Of a stretch of DNA of 64,000 bases, positions 1 to 7,205 are shown one piece after another. The notes under the pieces are model-generated. The model was not told the DNA's origin. It saw nothing but the letters and a program-made list of their open reading frames with translations, and searched no databases. A program made the translations under genes and the position numbers. This DNA is from Mycobacterium sp. PO1 (GTDB taxonomy: Bacteria > Actinomycetota > Actinomycetes > Mycobacteriales > Mycobacteriaceae), in NCBI RefSeq assembly GCF_017312405.1, contig NZ_BLTG01000013.1, positions 17,939 to 81,938 of the forward strand. The letters run 5' to 3'. How positions within the stretch are numbered: position 1 is the first letter of the stretch; each line of letters starts with the position of its first letter.

Positions 1-146
1 AGTCCCTGCGCGCCGCGCACCGCCTCGGCCAGACCGGCGGCGTCGCAGAACCGGAAGTCGACGGCGAGATCCCAACTGTCGAACCCAGGCGGGCGGTCAT
101 CTGGCTTCGCGCACAACACCGCGACAACCGGGCGAAATCCAGGCAT
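1..146 (-). CDS. Partial N-terminus, possible D-2-hydroxyacid dehydrogenase
   Basis: Only the first 48 codons are in the window; the gene runs off the left edge. The ATG at 146 is preceded by TAACCT at 159-154, a good mycobacterial -10 hexamer ending seven bases before the start codon, so the mRNA is probably leaderless. The protein begins MPGFRPVVAVLCAK and has a GLAEAVRGA stretch near residue 40, which resembles the N-terminal part of mycobacterial D-isomer 2-hydroxyacid dehydrogenases. No catalytic residue is visible, so the function is an inference. It is divergent from the racemase-like gene at 221 and shares the palindrome at 174-189 with it. Confidence 0.45.
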   Translation of the reverse strand, partial: MPGFRPVVAVLCAKPDDRPPGFDSWDLAVDFRFCDAAGLAEAVRGAQG

Positions 147-173
147 TGGGCACAGGTTAGGAATCAGATGGTC

Positions 174-189
174 CGATTGTCAACAATCG
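174..189. promoter_or_regulatory. Candidate GntR operator O1
   Basis: Perfect inverted repeat CGATTGT-CA-ACAATCG between two divergent genes. The same core (ATTGT, two bases, ACAAT) recurs at 3909-3920 and 8698-8711, in the other two divergent promoter regions of this block. Palindromes of the TTGT-NN-ACAA type are common for GntR regulators of the FCD subfamily, and one is encoded at 4675. The regulator-site pairing is inferred. Confidence 0.6.
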
Positions 190-220
190 ACTTGCGGCGT
201 GTGCTAAGTGGCCCCACACT

Positions 221-949
221 GTGCCAATGAACCCGTCGCCACCTCTGCAGCAAGCCGGTATCGGCGTTGTAGTGCCCTACGATTTCGCGCTGGATCGCGA
301 ACTCTGGCGGTGGCTTCCCAATGACGTGAGCCTCCACATCACCCGACTGCCCTATGCCCCCATGCCGGCCACCATGGAGATGGCCGTGCACATCTCCGAC
401 CCCGAATCCGCCGCCCGCTGCGTCACCGACGTCTCGGCGATCGGACCGCTGGTCACCGCCTATGCCTGTACGTCGGGCAGTTTCGTCGGCGGCCCGCTGG
501 CCGAACAGGCGCTGGTCGAGGCGATGCTGGCGGCAGGGTCGCCGCTGGCATTGACCACCAGCGGCGCATTGCTCTCGGCGCTGCGCTACCTCGGCTACAC
601 CCGCGTCGCCACGGCCACCCCGTACACCGCCGACCTGACCGTGGGTTTGACGGCGTTCCTGGGTGAGTCGGGCATCGAGGTGACCGCGGCCGCGGGGCTG
701 GGGCTGACGTCGGACATCTGGACGGTGCCGCACGACGTCACCCGCCGGTTGGTCCGCGAGACCGACACCGACGACGCGCAGGCGGTGTTCATCAGCTGCA
801 CCAACATGCCGACCTACGACGTGATCGCCGAGCTGGAAGCCGAACTCGGCAAGCCGGTGCTCACGGCCAACCAGGTCACCATGTGGCATGCGCTGAGCCT
901 GATCGGCCGCAAGGCGGTCGGGCCCGGCCAGCAGCTGATGGAGCGGTAG
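221..949 (+). CDS. Asp/Glu racemase or maleate isomerase family protein (paralogue 1)
   Basis: This 242-residue protein belongs by eye to the Asp/Glu racemase superfamily, which includes maleate cis-trans isomerase and arylmalonate decarboxylase. It has the two-lobe layout with one cysteine in ACTSGSF (about residue 86) and the second in SCTNMPT (about residue 192), the two acid/base thiols of the family. The C-terminal GKPVLTANQVTMWHAL is typical of maleate isomerase-like members. Starts at GTG 221 or ATG 227 are both possible; neither has a strong Shine-Dalgarno. A paralogue lies at 3959. The true substrate (maleate, a malonate or an amino acid) cannot be told. Expression is likely controlled by operator O1. 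Confidence 0.75.
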   Translation: MPMNPSPPLQQAGIGVVVPYDFALDRELWRWLPNDVSLHITRLPYAPMPATMEMAVHISDPESAARCVTDVSAIGPLVTAYACTSGSFVGGPLAEQALVEAMLAAGSPLALTTSGALLSALRYLGYTRVATATPYTADLTVGLTAFLGESGIEVTAAAGLGLTSDIWTVPHDVTRRLVRETDTDDAQAVFISCTNMPTYDVIAELEAELGKPVLTANQVTMWHALSLIGRKAVGPGQQLMER

Positions 950-1060
950 AGCCCTCGGCGCCGCGCCCGTCGACTGGGAGCCGAGATTGCGCCCAGGGCT
1001 GCGGGAACTCCTTCAGGACAGCCGCTACGACAATCTCGAAGCATCTCGGCGGCACCAAAC

Positions 1061-3910
1061 TCAGAGTCCGCGCGCCAGCAGCTCCGCCAGGTGCACCGCG
1101 CGCCTTTCGGTGCCCTGCGCGATCTGGGTGCGGCAGCTGAACCCGTCGGCGACCACCGCTGTCTCCGGTGCGGCGTTGCGCACCGCGGGCAGCAGCACCC
1201 GCTCCCCCACCTGCTGGGACACCTCGTAGTGGCCGCGCTCGAAGCCGAAATTGCCCGCCAGGCCACAGCATCCGGAGTCCGGGATGTCGGCGGCGATGCC
1301 GGCCTTGGCCATCAACGTGCGGTCGGCGTCGAAGCCCAGCACGGCGTGCTGGTGACAGTGCGTCTGCACCAGTGCCTGCGCATCGAGCTGCGGCGGCTGC
1401 CAGCCGGAGGCGAGGACGAACTCGGCGAACGTGTGCGTGGTCTCGGCGGCCTGGGCGGCGCGAGGGTCATCCGGCAGCAGCTCGTGCGCGTCGCGGCGCA
1501 GCACCGCGGTACAGCTGGGCTCCAGGCCGACGATCGGGGTGCCGGCGGCCAGGTGCGGGGCGAGCGCGGTCAGCGAGGACGTCAGCCGTTTCTTCGCCGC
1601 GTTCAGCTGCCCGGTCGAGATCCACGTCAGCCCGCAGCACACCGGCCGCTCGGGCAGCACCGCCTGATAACCGGCCGCTTCGAGCACCGCGACCGCGGCC
1701 TGACCGACCTGCGGGGCAAGGTGATTGGTGAAGCTGTCCGGCCACAGCAGCACCCGCCCCTTCGGCCCGGCGGTGACGGGCCGGGCGGCGAACCACGACG
1801 TGAACGTCTGCTCGGCGAACTGCGGGATCTCGCGTTCGTCGGCGATGCCACCGAGGCGTTTGACCAGCGGGCCCCGGGCCAGCCGGTTGGCGAGCTTCGG
1901 CGCCTTGGCCGCGACCCGCGACCACAGCGGCAGCCAACCCATCGACCAGTGCGACAGCGGCCGCGCCCAGGGCCGGCCCTGGTAGTGGTGGTGGGTGAAT
2001 TCCGCCTTGTAGGTGGCCATGTCGACGTTGACGGGGCAGTCCCACAGACACCCCTTGCACGACAGGCACAGATCGAGTGCGTCGCGCACCTCGGTGGATC
2101 GCCACCCGTCGGTCACCACGTCACCCTGGAGCATCTCCCACAGCAGATGCGCGCGCCCGCGGGTGGAGTGCTGCTCCTCGCGGGTGGCCTGATAGCTCGG
2201 GCACATCACCCCGCCGCTGGTCTGGCGGCATTTGCCGATGCCCACGCAGCGGCGCTGCGCCTGGGCGAAGTCGCCGTGATCGTCCGGATAGGCGAACAGC
2301 GTCAACGGCTTTCGCTGCAGCGGCGCCTGATGGCGGATGTCGGCGTCCAGCGGCGGCGGATCCACCACCACCCCGGGGTTGAGCACCCGGCGCGGATCCC
2401 AGATGTCCTTCATGCCGGCCATCAGCGCCAGACCGTCATCGCCGTACATCCGGCCCAGCAGCTCCGAGCGGGCCCGGCCGTCGCCGTGCTCCCCGGACAC
2501 CGAACCACCCAGCGACACCACCAGATCGGTGGCCTCCTCGACGAACGCGCGGTAGGCGCGGATGCCGTCGTCGGAGAGCAGGTCGAAGTCGATGCGCATG
2601 TGCATGCAGCCCTCACCGAAGTGCCCGTAGGACGCCCCGGCCAGCCCGTAGCGGGCCATCAGCGCGTCCAGGCCACGCAGGTAGTCGGCCAGCCGGTGCG
2701 GCGGCACCGCGGCGTCCTCCCAGCCGCCCCACGCCTCGGCGCCGTCGGCGCGGCGGGTGGCCAGCCCGGCGGCGTCGGTGCGACACCGCCACAGCACCGC
2801 CTGCGCGGCCGGCTCGGTCACCAGCGACGCCGTCGCCGGCGAGCCCGAATCCTTCAGCGCCACCAGCATCTTCTCGGCGGCCATGGTCGCCGCGATCAGA
2901 TCCTCGCCGCCCATCTCGACCAGCACCCAGGCCCGCCCGGCGGGCAGCCCGGCGTCGATCGCGGCGCGGCGCACCTCGCCGGGCAGCCGGTCGACGAGTT
3001 GGTCGTTGATCGACTCCATCGTCAGCGGGCTGTGCGCCAGCACCGTCGGCACGCATTCGGCCGAGGCGATCGAGTCGGCGAACCCGAGCACGCACAGCAC
3101 CCGCGCCGCCGGCAGCGGGGTCAGCGCCACCGTCGCGCGCAGCGTCGCGGCGAACCCGCCCTCGCTGCCGCACAGCAGCGCGGCGACGTTGTAGCCGCGT
3201 TCGGGCAGCAGCTCATGCAGCGCGTAGCCGGAGATCTGGCGGGTGAACTGCCCGAACCGCCGCCGGATCACCGTCTCGTGGGTGTCGACGAATCCGGTGA
3301 GGTGGCGGTGCAGTTCGCCCTCGGCACCGGGCAGCGCCGCCAGCGTCTGGCGGTCACCGTGGGAGGTGACCGTGGTGCGGGTGCCGTCGGCGAGCAGCAC
3401 CTCCAGCGCGCGCACGTTGTCGGCGGTGGTGCCCCACGCCACCGAATGCGCGCCGCACGCGTTGTTGGCGATCATCCCGCCCAGCGTGGCGCGACTGGCC
3501 GAGGACGGGTCCGCACCGAACGCCAGCTGGTGTGGTTTGGCCGCGGCCAGCAGATGGGTGAGCACCACCCCGGGTTCGACCAGCGCGGTGCGGGCGGTGG
3601 TGTCGATGTCGAGGATCTTGTTGACGTGGCGCGACGCGTCGATCACCACGCCGCCGATCGCGTTGCCGGCCATCGAGGTGCCGCCCCCGCGCATCACGAC
3701 CGGGGCTTGTGCTGCGGCCGTCAGCGCGACCGCGGCGGCCAAATCGTCGACGTCTCTCGGGACCACGACCAGCTCTGGCACCACCCGGTAGTTCGAGGCG
3801 TCGGTGGCATACAGGGCCCGCGCCGTCGCGTCGTCGGCGACGGTGCCGCGAACCTCGGAACGCAGCTGGGCCCCCAGCCGCCTGACGTCGTAGGTCGCGG
3901 GCGTTAACAT
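1061..3910 (-). CDS. FAD-linked oxidase fused to Fe-S/CCG domain protein
   Basis: A 949-residue fusion of a GlcD-like flavin oxidase and a GlcF-like electron-transfer unit. The N-terminal half has a PCMH-type FAD domain (VMRGGGTSMAGNA, about residue 70) and a C-terminal oxidase motif GEHGDGRAR. Ferredoxin-type cysteines follow at about residue 556 (CVGIGKC) and 615 (CLSCKGCLWDCP). Two cysteine-rich CCG motifs lie at about 757 (CCGLTW) and 881 (CCGLAG). The family oxidises D-lactate, glycolate or D-2-hydroxyglutarate and passes electrons to the quinone pool; the substrate here is unknown. The ATG at 3910 lies inside operator O2. TAGATT ends seven bases upstream of it, so the transcript is probably leaderless. 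The 111-bp gap to the convergent gene at 949 shows no gene. Confidence 0.85.
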   Translation of the reverse strand: MLTPATYDVRRLGAQLRSEVRGTVADDATARALYATDASNYRVVPELVVVPRDVDDLAAAVALTAAAQAPVVMRGGGTSMAGNAIGGVVIDASRHVNKILDIDTTARTALVEPGVVLTHLLAAAKPHQLAFGADPSSASRATLGGMIANNACGAHSVAWGTTADNVRALEVLLADGTRTTVTSHGDRQTLAALPGAEGELHRHLTGFVDTHETVIRRRFGQFTRQISGYALHELLPERGYNVAALLCGSEGGFAATLRATVALTPLPAARVLCVLGFADSIASAECVPTVLAHSPLTMESINDQLVDRLPGEVRRAAIDAGLPAGRAWVLVEMGGEDLIAATMAAEKMLVALKDSGSPATASLVTEPAAQAVLWRCRTDAAGLATRRADGAEAWGGWEDAAVPPHRLADYLRGLDALMARYGLAGASYGHFGEGCMHMRIDFDLLSDDGIRAYRAFVEEATDLVVSLGGSVSGEHGDGRARSELLGRMYGDDGLALMAGMKDIWDPRRVLNPGVVVDPPPLDADIRHQAPLQRKPLTLFAYPDDHGDFAQAQRRCVGIGKCRQTSGGVMCPSYQATREEQHSTRGRAHLLWEMLQGDVVTDGWRSTEVRDALDLCLSCKGCLWDCPVNVDMATYKAEFTHHHYQGRPWARPLSHWSMGWLPLWSRVAAKAPKLANRLARGPLVKRLGGIADEREIPQFAEQTFTSWFAARPVTAGPKGRVLLWPDSFTNHLAPQVGQAAVAVLEAAGYQAVLPERPVCCGLTWISTGQLNAAKKRLTSSLTALAPHLAAGTPIVGLEPSCTAVLRRDAHELLPDDPRAAQAAETTHTFAEFVLASGWQPPQLDAQALVQTHCHQHAVLGFDADRTLMAKAGIAADIPDSGCCGLAGNFGFERGHYEVSQQVGERVLLPAVRNAAPETAVVADGFSCRTQIAQGTERRAVHLAELLARGL

Positions 3911-3921
3911 TGTTGACAATC
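3908..3921. promoter_or_regulatory. Candidate GntR operator O2 overlapping a start codon
   Basis: ATTGTTGACAATC at 3909-3921 matches O1 and O3. On the minus strand it overlaps the probable -10 hexamer TAGATT and the ATG of the oxidase gene. A bound repressor would therefore block initiation directly. The divergent racemase-like gene starts 38 bp away at 3959. The 17-base string ATTGTTGACAATCTACC is identical in O2 and O3. Confidence 0.6.
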
Positions 3922-3958
3922 TACCTATCTGGGTGGCGGTCAGCCAAGGAGGTCCTCT

Positions 3959-4678
3959 ATGCCAACGGTCGGTCTGCTCTACCCCGGACACAGCGCCGAA
4001 GACGATTTTCCCGCACTCGAACAGCGCATCTCCGGCGCGGTGCGGCTCCCGGTGGTGATCACCTCGGTCGGCGAGGACGCCCACCGCGTCGATGCGCTGC
4101 TCGACATCGGCAGCGGCGCCCGCCTCGCCGACGGTGCGTCCCAGCTGTCCGGCGCGCAGCCCGACGCGGTGATGTGGGCCTGCACGTCGGGCAGCTTCGT
4201 GTTCGGCCCGCAGGGCGCCCGCGCGCAGGCCGCCGCCGTCGCCGACGCGGCCGGGGTGCCGGCGTCGTCGACGTCGATCGCGTTCGTCGACGCGCTGCGC
4301 CACCTCGGGATCCGCCGCGTCGCCGTCGCCGCGTCCTACCCCGACGACGTCGCCCAGCACTTCGTCGGATTCCTCACCGACGGCGGCGCCGAGGTGGTGT
4401 CGATGGGCAGCCACGGCATCTACACCGCCGCCGAAGTCGGCACGCTGGAACCGTCCCGCGTCGTGGACATGGTGACTGCGGCCGATCACCCCGACGCCGA
4501 GGCGGTGCTGGTGCCCGACACCGCGATGCACACGCTGGCGATCATCGACCAACTGGAGGCCGCCGTGGGCAAGCCGGTGCTGACCGCCAACCAGGTGACG
4601 GTGTGGAAGGGCCTGGAGCTGCTGGGGCCGGTACCCGAACTGCCCGGCCTGGGCGCGTTGTTCGGGAGCCGAAGATGA
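3959..4678 (+). CDS. Asp/Glu racemase or maleate isomerase family protein (paralogue 2)
   Basis: A 239-residue paralogue of the gene at 221. The start is fixed by a perfect Shine-Dalgarno AAGGAGGT at 3946-3953. The first active-site cysteine is kept in ACTSGSFVFG (about residue 75). The second, SCTNM in paralogue 1, reads PDTAM here, so one thiol of the usual pair is missing. The enzyme may therefore be a lyase or decarboxylase rather than a racemase, or may have lost activity. The stop overlaps the GntR start by four bases (ATGA), so the two are translationally coupled. Expression is probably controlled from O2. Confidence 0.72.
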   Translation: MPTVGLLYPGHSAEDDFPALEQRISGAVRLPVVITSVGEDAHRVDALLDIGSGARLADGASQLSGAQPDAVMWACTSGSFVFGPQGARAQAAAVADAAGVPASSTSIAFVDALRHLGIRRVAVAASYPDDVAQHFVGFLTDGGAEVVSMGSHGIYTAAEVGTLEPSRVVDMVTAADHPDAEAVLVPDTAMHTLAIIDQLEAAVGKPVLTANQVTVWKGLELLGPVPELPGLGALFGSRR

Positions 4679-5355
4679 CCGGGCACATCGGGCCGCTGGT
4701 GCAGCGCTCGACGCCGAGCATCATCGCCGACAAGCTGCGCGCCGCGATCGGCTACGGCGAACTCAAGCCCGGCGAACAGCTGCTGGAGGCCGACCTCGCC
4801 CGCCAGCTCGGCGTCAGCCGCGGCCCGCTGCGTGAAGGCATGCAGCGGCTGACCCAGGAAGGGTTGCTGGTCGCGATCCGCAACCGCGGGCTGTTCGTCA
4901 TCGACATGACGCCCGAGGACATCCGCGACATGTACATCGCGCGCGAGGCCATCGAACGCGCCGCGGCGCGCAGCATCGTGGTGTCCGGGGACTTCGTCGC
5001 CGCCGGGGATGCGCTGCTGGCCGTCGTGGACAAGATGGGCCGTGCGGCGTCGGCGGCCGAGATGAGTGAGCTCGACATCGAATTCCACGAGCTGCTGGTG
5101 TCGCTGTCTGGCAGCAAGCATCTGCGCCGCATGCACCAGACCGTCATCACCGAGACCCGCATGTGCATCCACTCGCTCGACGACTCCTACGCCAAGTCCG
5201 ACTTCCGCGAAGAGGAGCACCGCACGCTGGCCACGGCAGTGCGCTCCGGCGATCCCGAGCTGACCGACCGGCTGATGGTCGCCCACATGGACGACGCGCT
5301 GGCCCGACTCTTCGAGGCGCCCGCCGAGGAGCCGGTCGACGCGGTGGTGTCGTAG
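4675..5355 (+). CDS. GntR-family transcriptional regulator, FCD subfamily
   Basis: A 226-residue regulator. Residues about 10-75 form the GntR winged helix (IADKLRAAIGYGELKPGEQL, then LGVSRGPLREGMQRL). The C-terminal half is an FCD ligand domain with the metal-site pattern DIEFHELL, EEHRTL and VAHMDDA. It is coupled to the upstream racemase-like gene. FCD regulators usually bind small organic acids at the metal site and derepress a linked catabolic operon. The three palindromes O1-O3 are the obvious binding sites, which would make this the local repressor of the 0-11 kb gene set. That link rests on motif recurrence and position only. Confidence 0.88.
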   Translation: MTGHIGPLVQRSTPSIIADKLRAAIGYGELKPGEQLLEADLARQLGVSRGPLREGMQRLTQEGLLVAIRNRGLFVIDMTPEDIRDMYIAREAIERAAARSIVVSGDFVAAGDALLAVVDKMGRAASAAEMSELDIEFHELLVSLSGSKHLRRMHQTVITETRMCIHSLDDSYAKSDFREEEHRTLATAVRSGDPELTDRLMVAHMDDALARLFEAPAEEPVDAVVS

Positions 5356-5449
5356 CTCAGCTCAGTTCACCGCACCGCACCGCGCCGACGCAGCGCCTTC
5401 CAGCACTTCTCGATTGTGAAGCCCACGCGTTTGTTCGGCATGGCCTCGA

Positions 5450-6193
5450 TCATATCCAACCCCGCTCATAGAGCAGATGCCGGAACTTGACGTCGAGGTG
5501 GACGGGGCGGCGGTGCGGGCCCCATTCCACTCCGACCCGAGCGTCCGGCCACCCCATGGCGATGGCCGCATCCCAGAGTTCCTCGCTGATCTCGATGTTG
5601 GTCTGCGGAGGCGGCAGACAACTCTGGAGCAGTGACAGCCGCAGCAACGATTCTTCGGGAGACCTGGAGCCGGCGTCCATCATCCTGATGGCGTCGCGCG
5701 CCTCCCACGTTCCGCGGGCGCCCTGATAGCGGTGCTGCAACGGCTCGACGCCTGCCGGCGTGATGTCGGCTATCGCCGCGAGCTGATCCAGGACGACGAT
5801 GGCCTCCTTCAGCGGCAGACGCCTGGCGATGTCGAACGCGGTGCGCGCCGCATTCGTCCGCGGCGGCACCCCGTCCGGGTCGATCTCGTCACCGTCGATG
5901 CGTTCGTTGCGGACGATGATGCCCGGCTGGGTCCGCCGCGGCGGTGCGATGATCTCGATGGGCGCGCGGGGGTCGATGGGCTTGACGCCGGCCAGCGCGG
6001 CCGCGGTCCGGCCGGCGATGACGCCGCGGCGGCCCGTCCACAACCAGGCCGCCTGAGCTTTGGCCCAGGTGTCGATGCGTGCGTCCTTGTGGATGTAGAC
6101 GTCGGGAAGCAGGCTGGTGTAGTTCCAGCGCAGTGCCCCACGGGTCAGCGTGCCTTCCGTGATCGCCTCACTGCCGAGGAACGGTTCGCGCAT
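5450..6193 (-). CDS. DUF559/AbiEi-like protein with frameshifted C-terminus
   Basis: A 247-residue relative of the intact protein at 39994-40854: both begin MR..F.GSEA, then LTR.ALRWNY, WLW.GR.GVIAGR and GIIVRNER. In mycobacteria such proteins carry an N-terminal antitoxin-like domain and a C-terminal DUF559/Vsr-like nuclease domain. Here the reading frame stops right after ERGWI. A -1 shift at about 5452 would add about 28 residues ending KALRRRGAV (stop at 5367), which align with the paralogue's tail. The key acidic residue of the paralogue (YLDMGYD) is also alanine here (AIAMGWP). Probably a decaying gene. ATG 6193 was chosen by paralogue alignment; an in-frame start exists at 6253. Confidence 0.65.
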   Translation of the reverse strand: MREPFLGSEAITEGTLTRGALRWNYTSLLPDVYIHKDARIDTWAKAQAAWLWTGRRGVIAGRTAAALAGVKPIDPRAPIEIIAPPRRTQPGIIVRNERIDGDEIDPDGVPPRTNAARTAFDIARRLPLKEAIVVLDQLAAIADITPAGVEPLQHRYQGARGTWEARDAIRMMDAGSRSPEESLLRLSLLQSCLPPPQTNIEISEELWDAAIAMGWPDARVGVEWGPHRRPVHLDVKFRHLLYERGWI

Positions 6194-6505
6194 GCGGCCA
6201 CGCTCGCCGGACGGTGTGACACGTCCGTGTGGTGCAGCCGGGTTCCGCAGCACGGCTGTGGATCGCGGCCATGTTGGGGAACAACTCTCGATTCAGTGCT
6301 ATAGCCCAGATTGACATCCGGGCTGTGAAAACACCCCAATCGAGCGAAAACAGCAGCCGTCATGTCGATCTCGCTCCGAGCACCTCAAACAGGTTTGCAG
6401 TGACCCAGCTGCCACCTGCCAACCCGCCAGCTGCGACACCCCGGCACGCTCCGCAGCTGCCTAGGGCACCCACTCCTCGCCCGGTGAGCACTCGCCATGC
6501 ACTGC
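6194..6505. other. Intergenic region without recognised gene
   Basis: 312 bp with no coding pattern that I can support. The part from about 6250 to 6400 is AT-richer than its surroundings. A short inverted repeat GAGCA/TGCTC near 6485-6510 lies just past the mazF stop and could form a weak hairpin terminator for mazEF. Confidence 0.4.
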
Positions 6506-6847
6506 TCAGAGATCCAGCACGCGCCGGAGCCCCCCGTCGACGCCGGCCATCAGGCTGGGCGGCACACCTCCAACTCGGTCGGTGAGGTCGGTCTTGTTCA
6601 AGGTGATCAGGGCAGTCACGTTGACGACCGAATCGCGGGGTAGTCCCGTGACACTTGCCGGTAGGAAGACATTGCCGGGCATTGCCGCCAGCGCCGTGTT
6701 CGATGTGATCACCACGGCGAGAACGGTGGCAAGACGGCTCAAGTTATATGGCTCAGACTGAACGATGAGCACCGGTCGGTGCTTGGCGGGACGGCTGCCT
6801 GTCGGCGGCGCGAGGTCAGCCCAGTAGATGTCCCCGCGTTTGATCAC
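6506..6847 (-). CDS. mazF: MazF-family endoribonuclease toxin
   Basis: A 113-residue PemK/MazF-fold protein. It has the N-terminal KRGDIYWADL strand, the RPVLIVQ strand with the conserved arginine, the central NVFLPASVTGLPRDSVVNV segment and a short helical tail. MazF toxins are sequence-specific mRNA interferases held in check by the cognate antitoxin. GTG 6847 overlaps the antitoxin stop (GTGA), typical of coupled toxin-antitoxin genes; GTG 6850 is an alternative start one codon earlier. The length is normal and the gene appears intact. Confidence 0.9.
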   Translation of the reverse strand: MIKRGDIYWADLAPPTGSRPAKHRPVLIVQSEPYNLSRLATVLAVVITSNTALAAMPGNVFLPASVTGLPRDSVVNVTALITLNKTDLTDRVGGVPPSLMAGVDGGLRRVLDL

Positions 6848-7092
6848 CACTCATCATCCGTGTCATGCAATACGCGATGCCCGGCTTCCACCGCATCGGC
6901 CACCTCTTCGTCGGGGCCGACGAGGCGTTCCAACGCACCGTTGATGTGCTCGGTCAGCGACGATGCATCCAGTTCGTCGAGATATCTCTGCGCGGCCCGG
7001 GTGAAGAACTCGGATCGACTCATACCGAGGTCGTTGGCACGCCGAGTCACACGCTCGAACGTCTCGTCTGGCAGGGAAATGGCCGTCTTCAT
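6844..7092 (-). CDS. mazE: MazE-like ribbon-helix-helix antitoxin
   Basis: An 82-residue protein with an N-terminal ribbon-helix-helix fold (MKTAISLPDETFERVTRRA, then LGMSRSEFFTRAAQRYL). The acidic, flexible C-terminus (GPDEEVADAVEAGHRVLHD) is the usual toxin-neutralising tail. It precedes and overlaps mazF, the standard order. TATACT at 7104-7099 ends six bases before the ATG at 7092, so the operon is probably leaderless. Two direct GTTATAC repeats over the promoter suggest autorepression. Confidence 0.88.
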   Translation of the reverse strand: MKTAISLPDETFERVTRRANDLGMSRSEFFTRAAQRYLDELDASSLTEHINGALERLVGPDEEVADAVEAGHRVLHDTDDEW

Positions 7093-7098
7093 CAAGAG

Positions 7099-7116
7099 AG
7101 TATAACTCGGTATAAC
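7099..7116 (-). promoter_or_regulatory. mazEF promoter and operator repeats
   Basis: On the minus strand GTTATAC occurs twice, ten bases apart (7116-7110 and 7106-7100). The downstream copy contains the -10 hexamer TATACT. One-turn spacing fits cooperative binding of ribbon-helix-helix dimers. The repeats were read directly; autoregulation is inferred from the family. Confidence 0.6.
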
Positions 7117-7205
7117 CGGAGTCCGGTTCGTGCGTTGGGGCTGCGCTGGCTGCGGGAAAATGGGCGAAAACCCCGCGCTGAACGCAGTTTCAACGCAACC
7201 TAACG

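Noticed and set aside
1091..3907. 938-codon plus-strand open frame opposite the oxidase gene
   Set aside because: Arginine/histidine/glutamine-rich antisense of a GC-rich gene with no domain; the minus strand has clear FAD and Fe-S motifs.
3911..3935. TTGACA within the O2/O3 palindromes as a -35 box for the plus-strand genes
   Set aside because: No acceptable -10 hexamer lies 16-18 bases downstream in either copy; the sequence is better explained as the palindrome centre.
6254..6505. Possible tRNA or small RNA in the mazF-DUF559 gap
   Set aside because: No cloverleaf or conserved T-loop sequence found by eye; only a weak inverted repeat.
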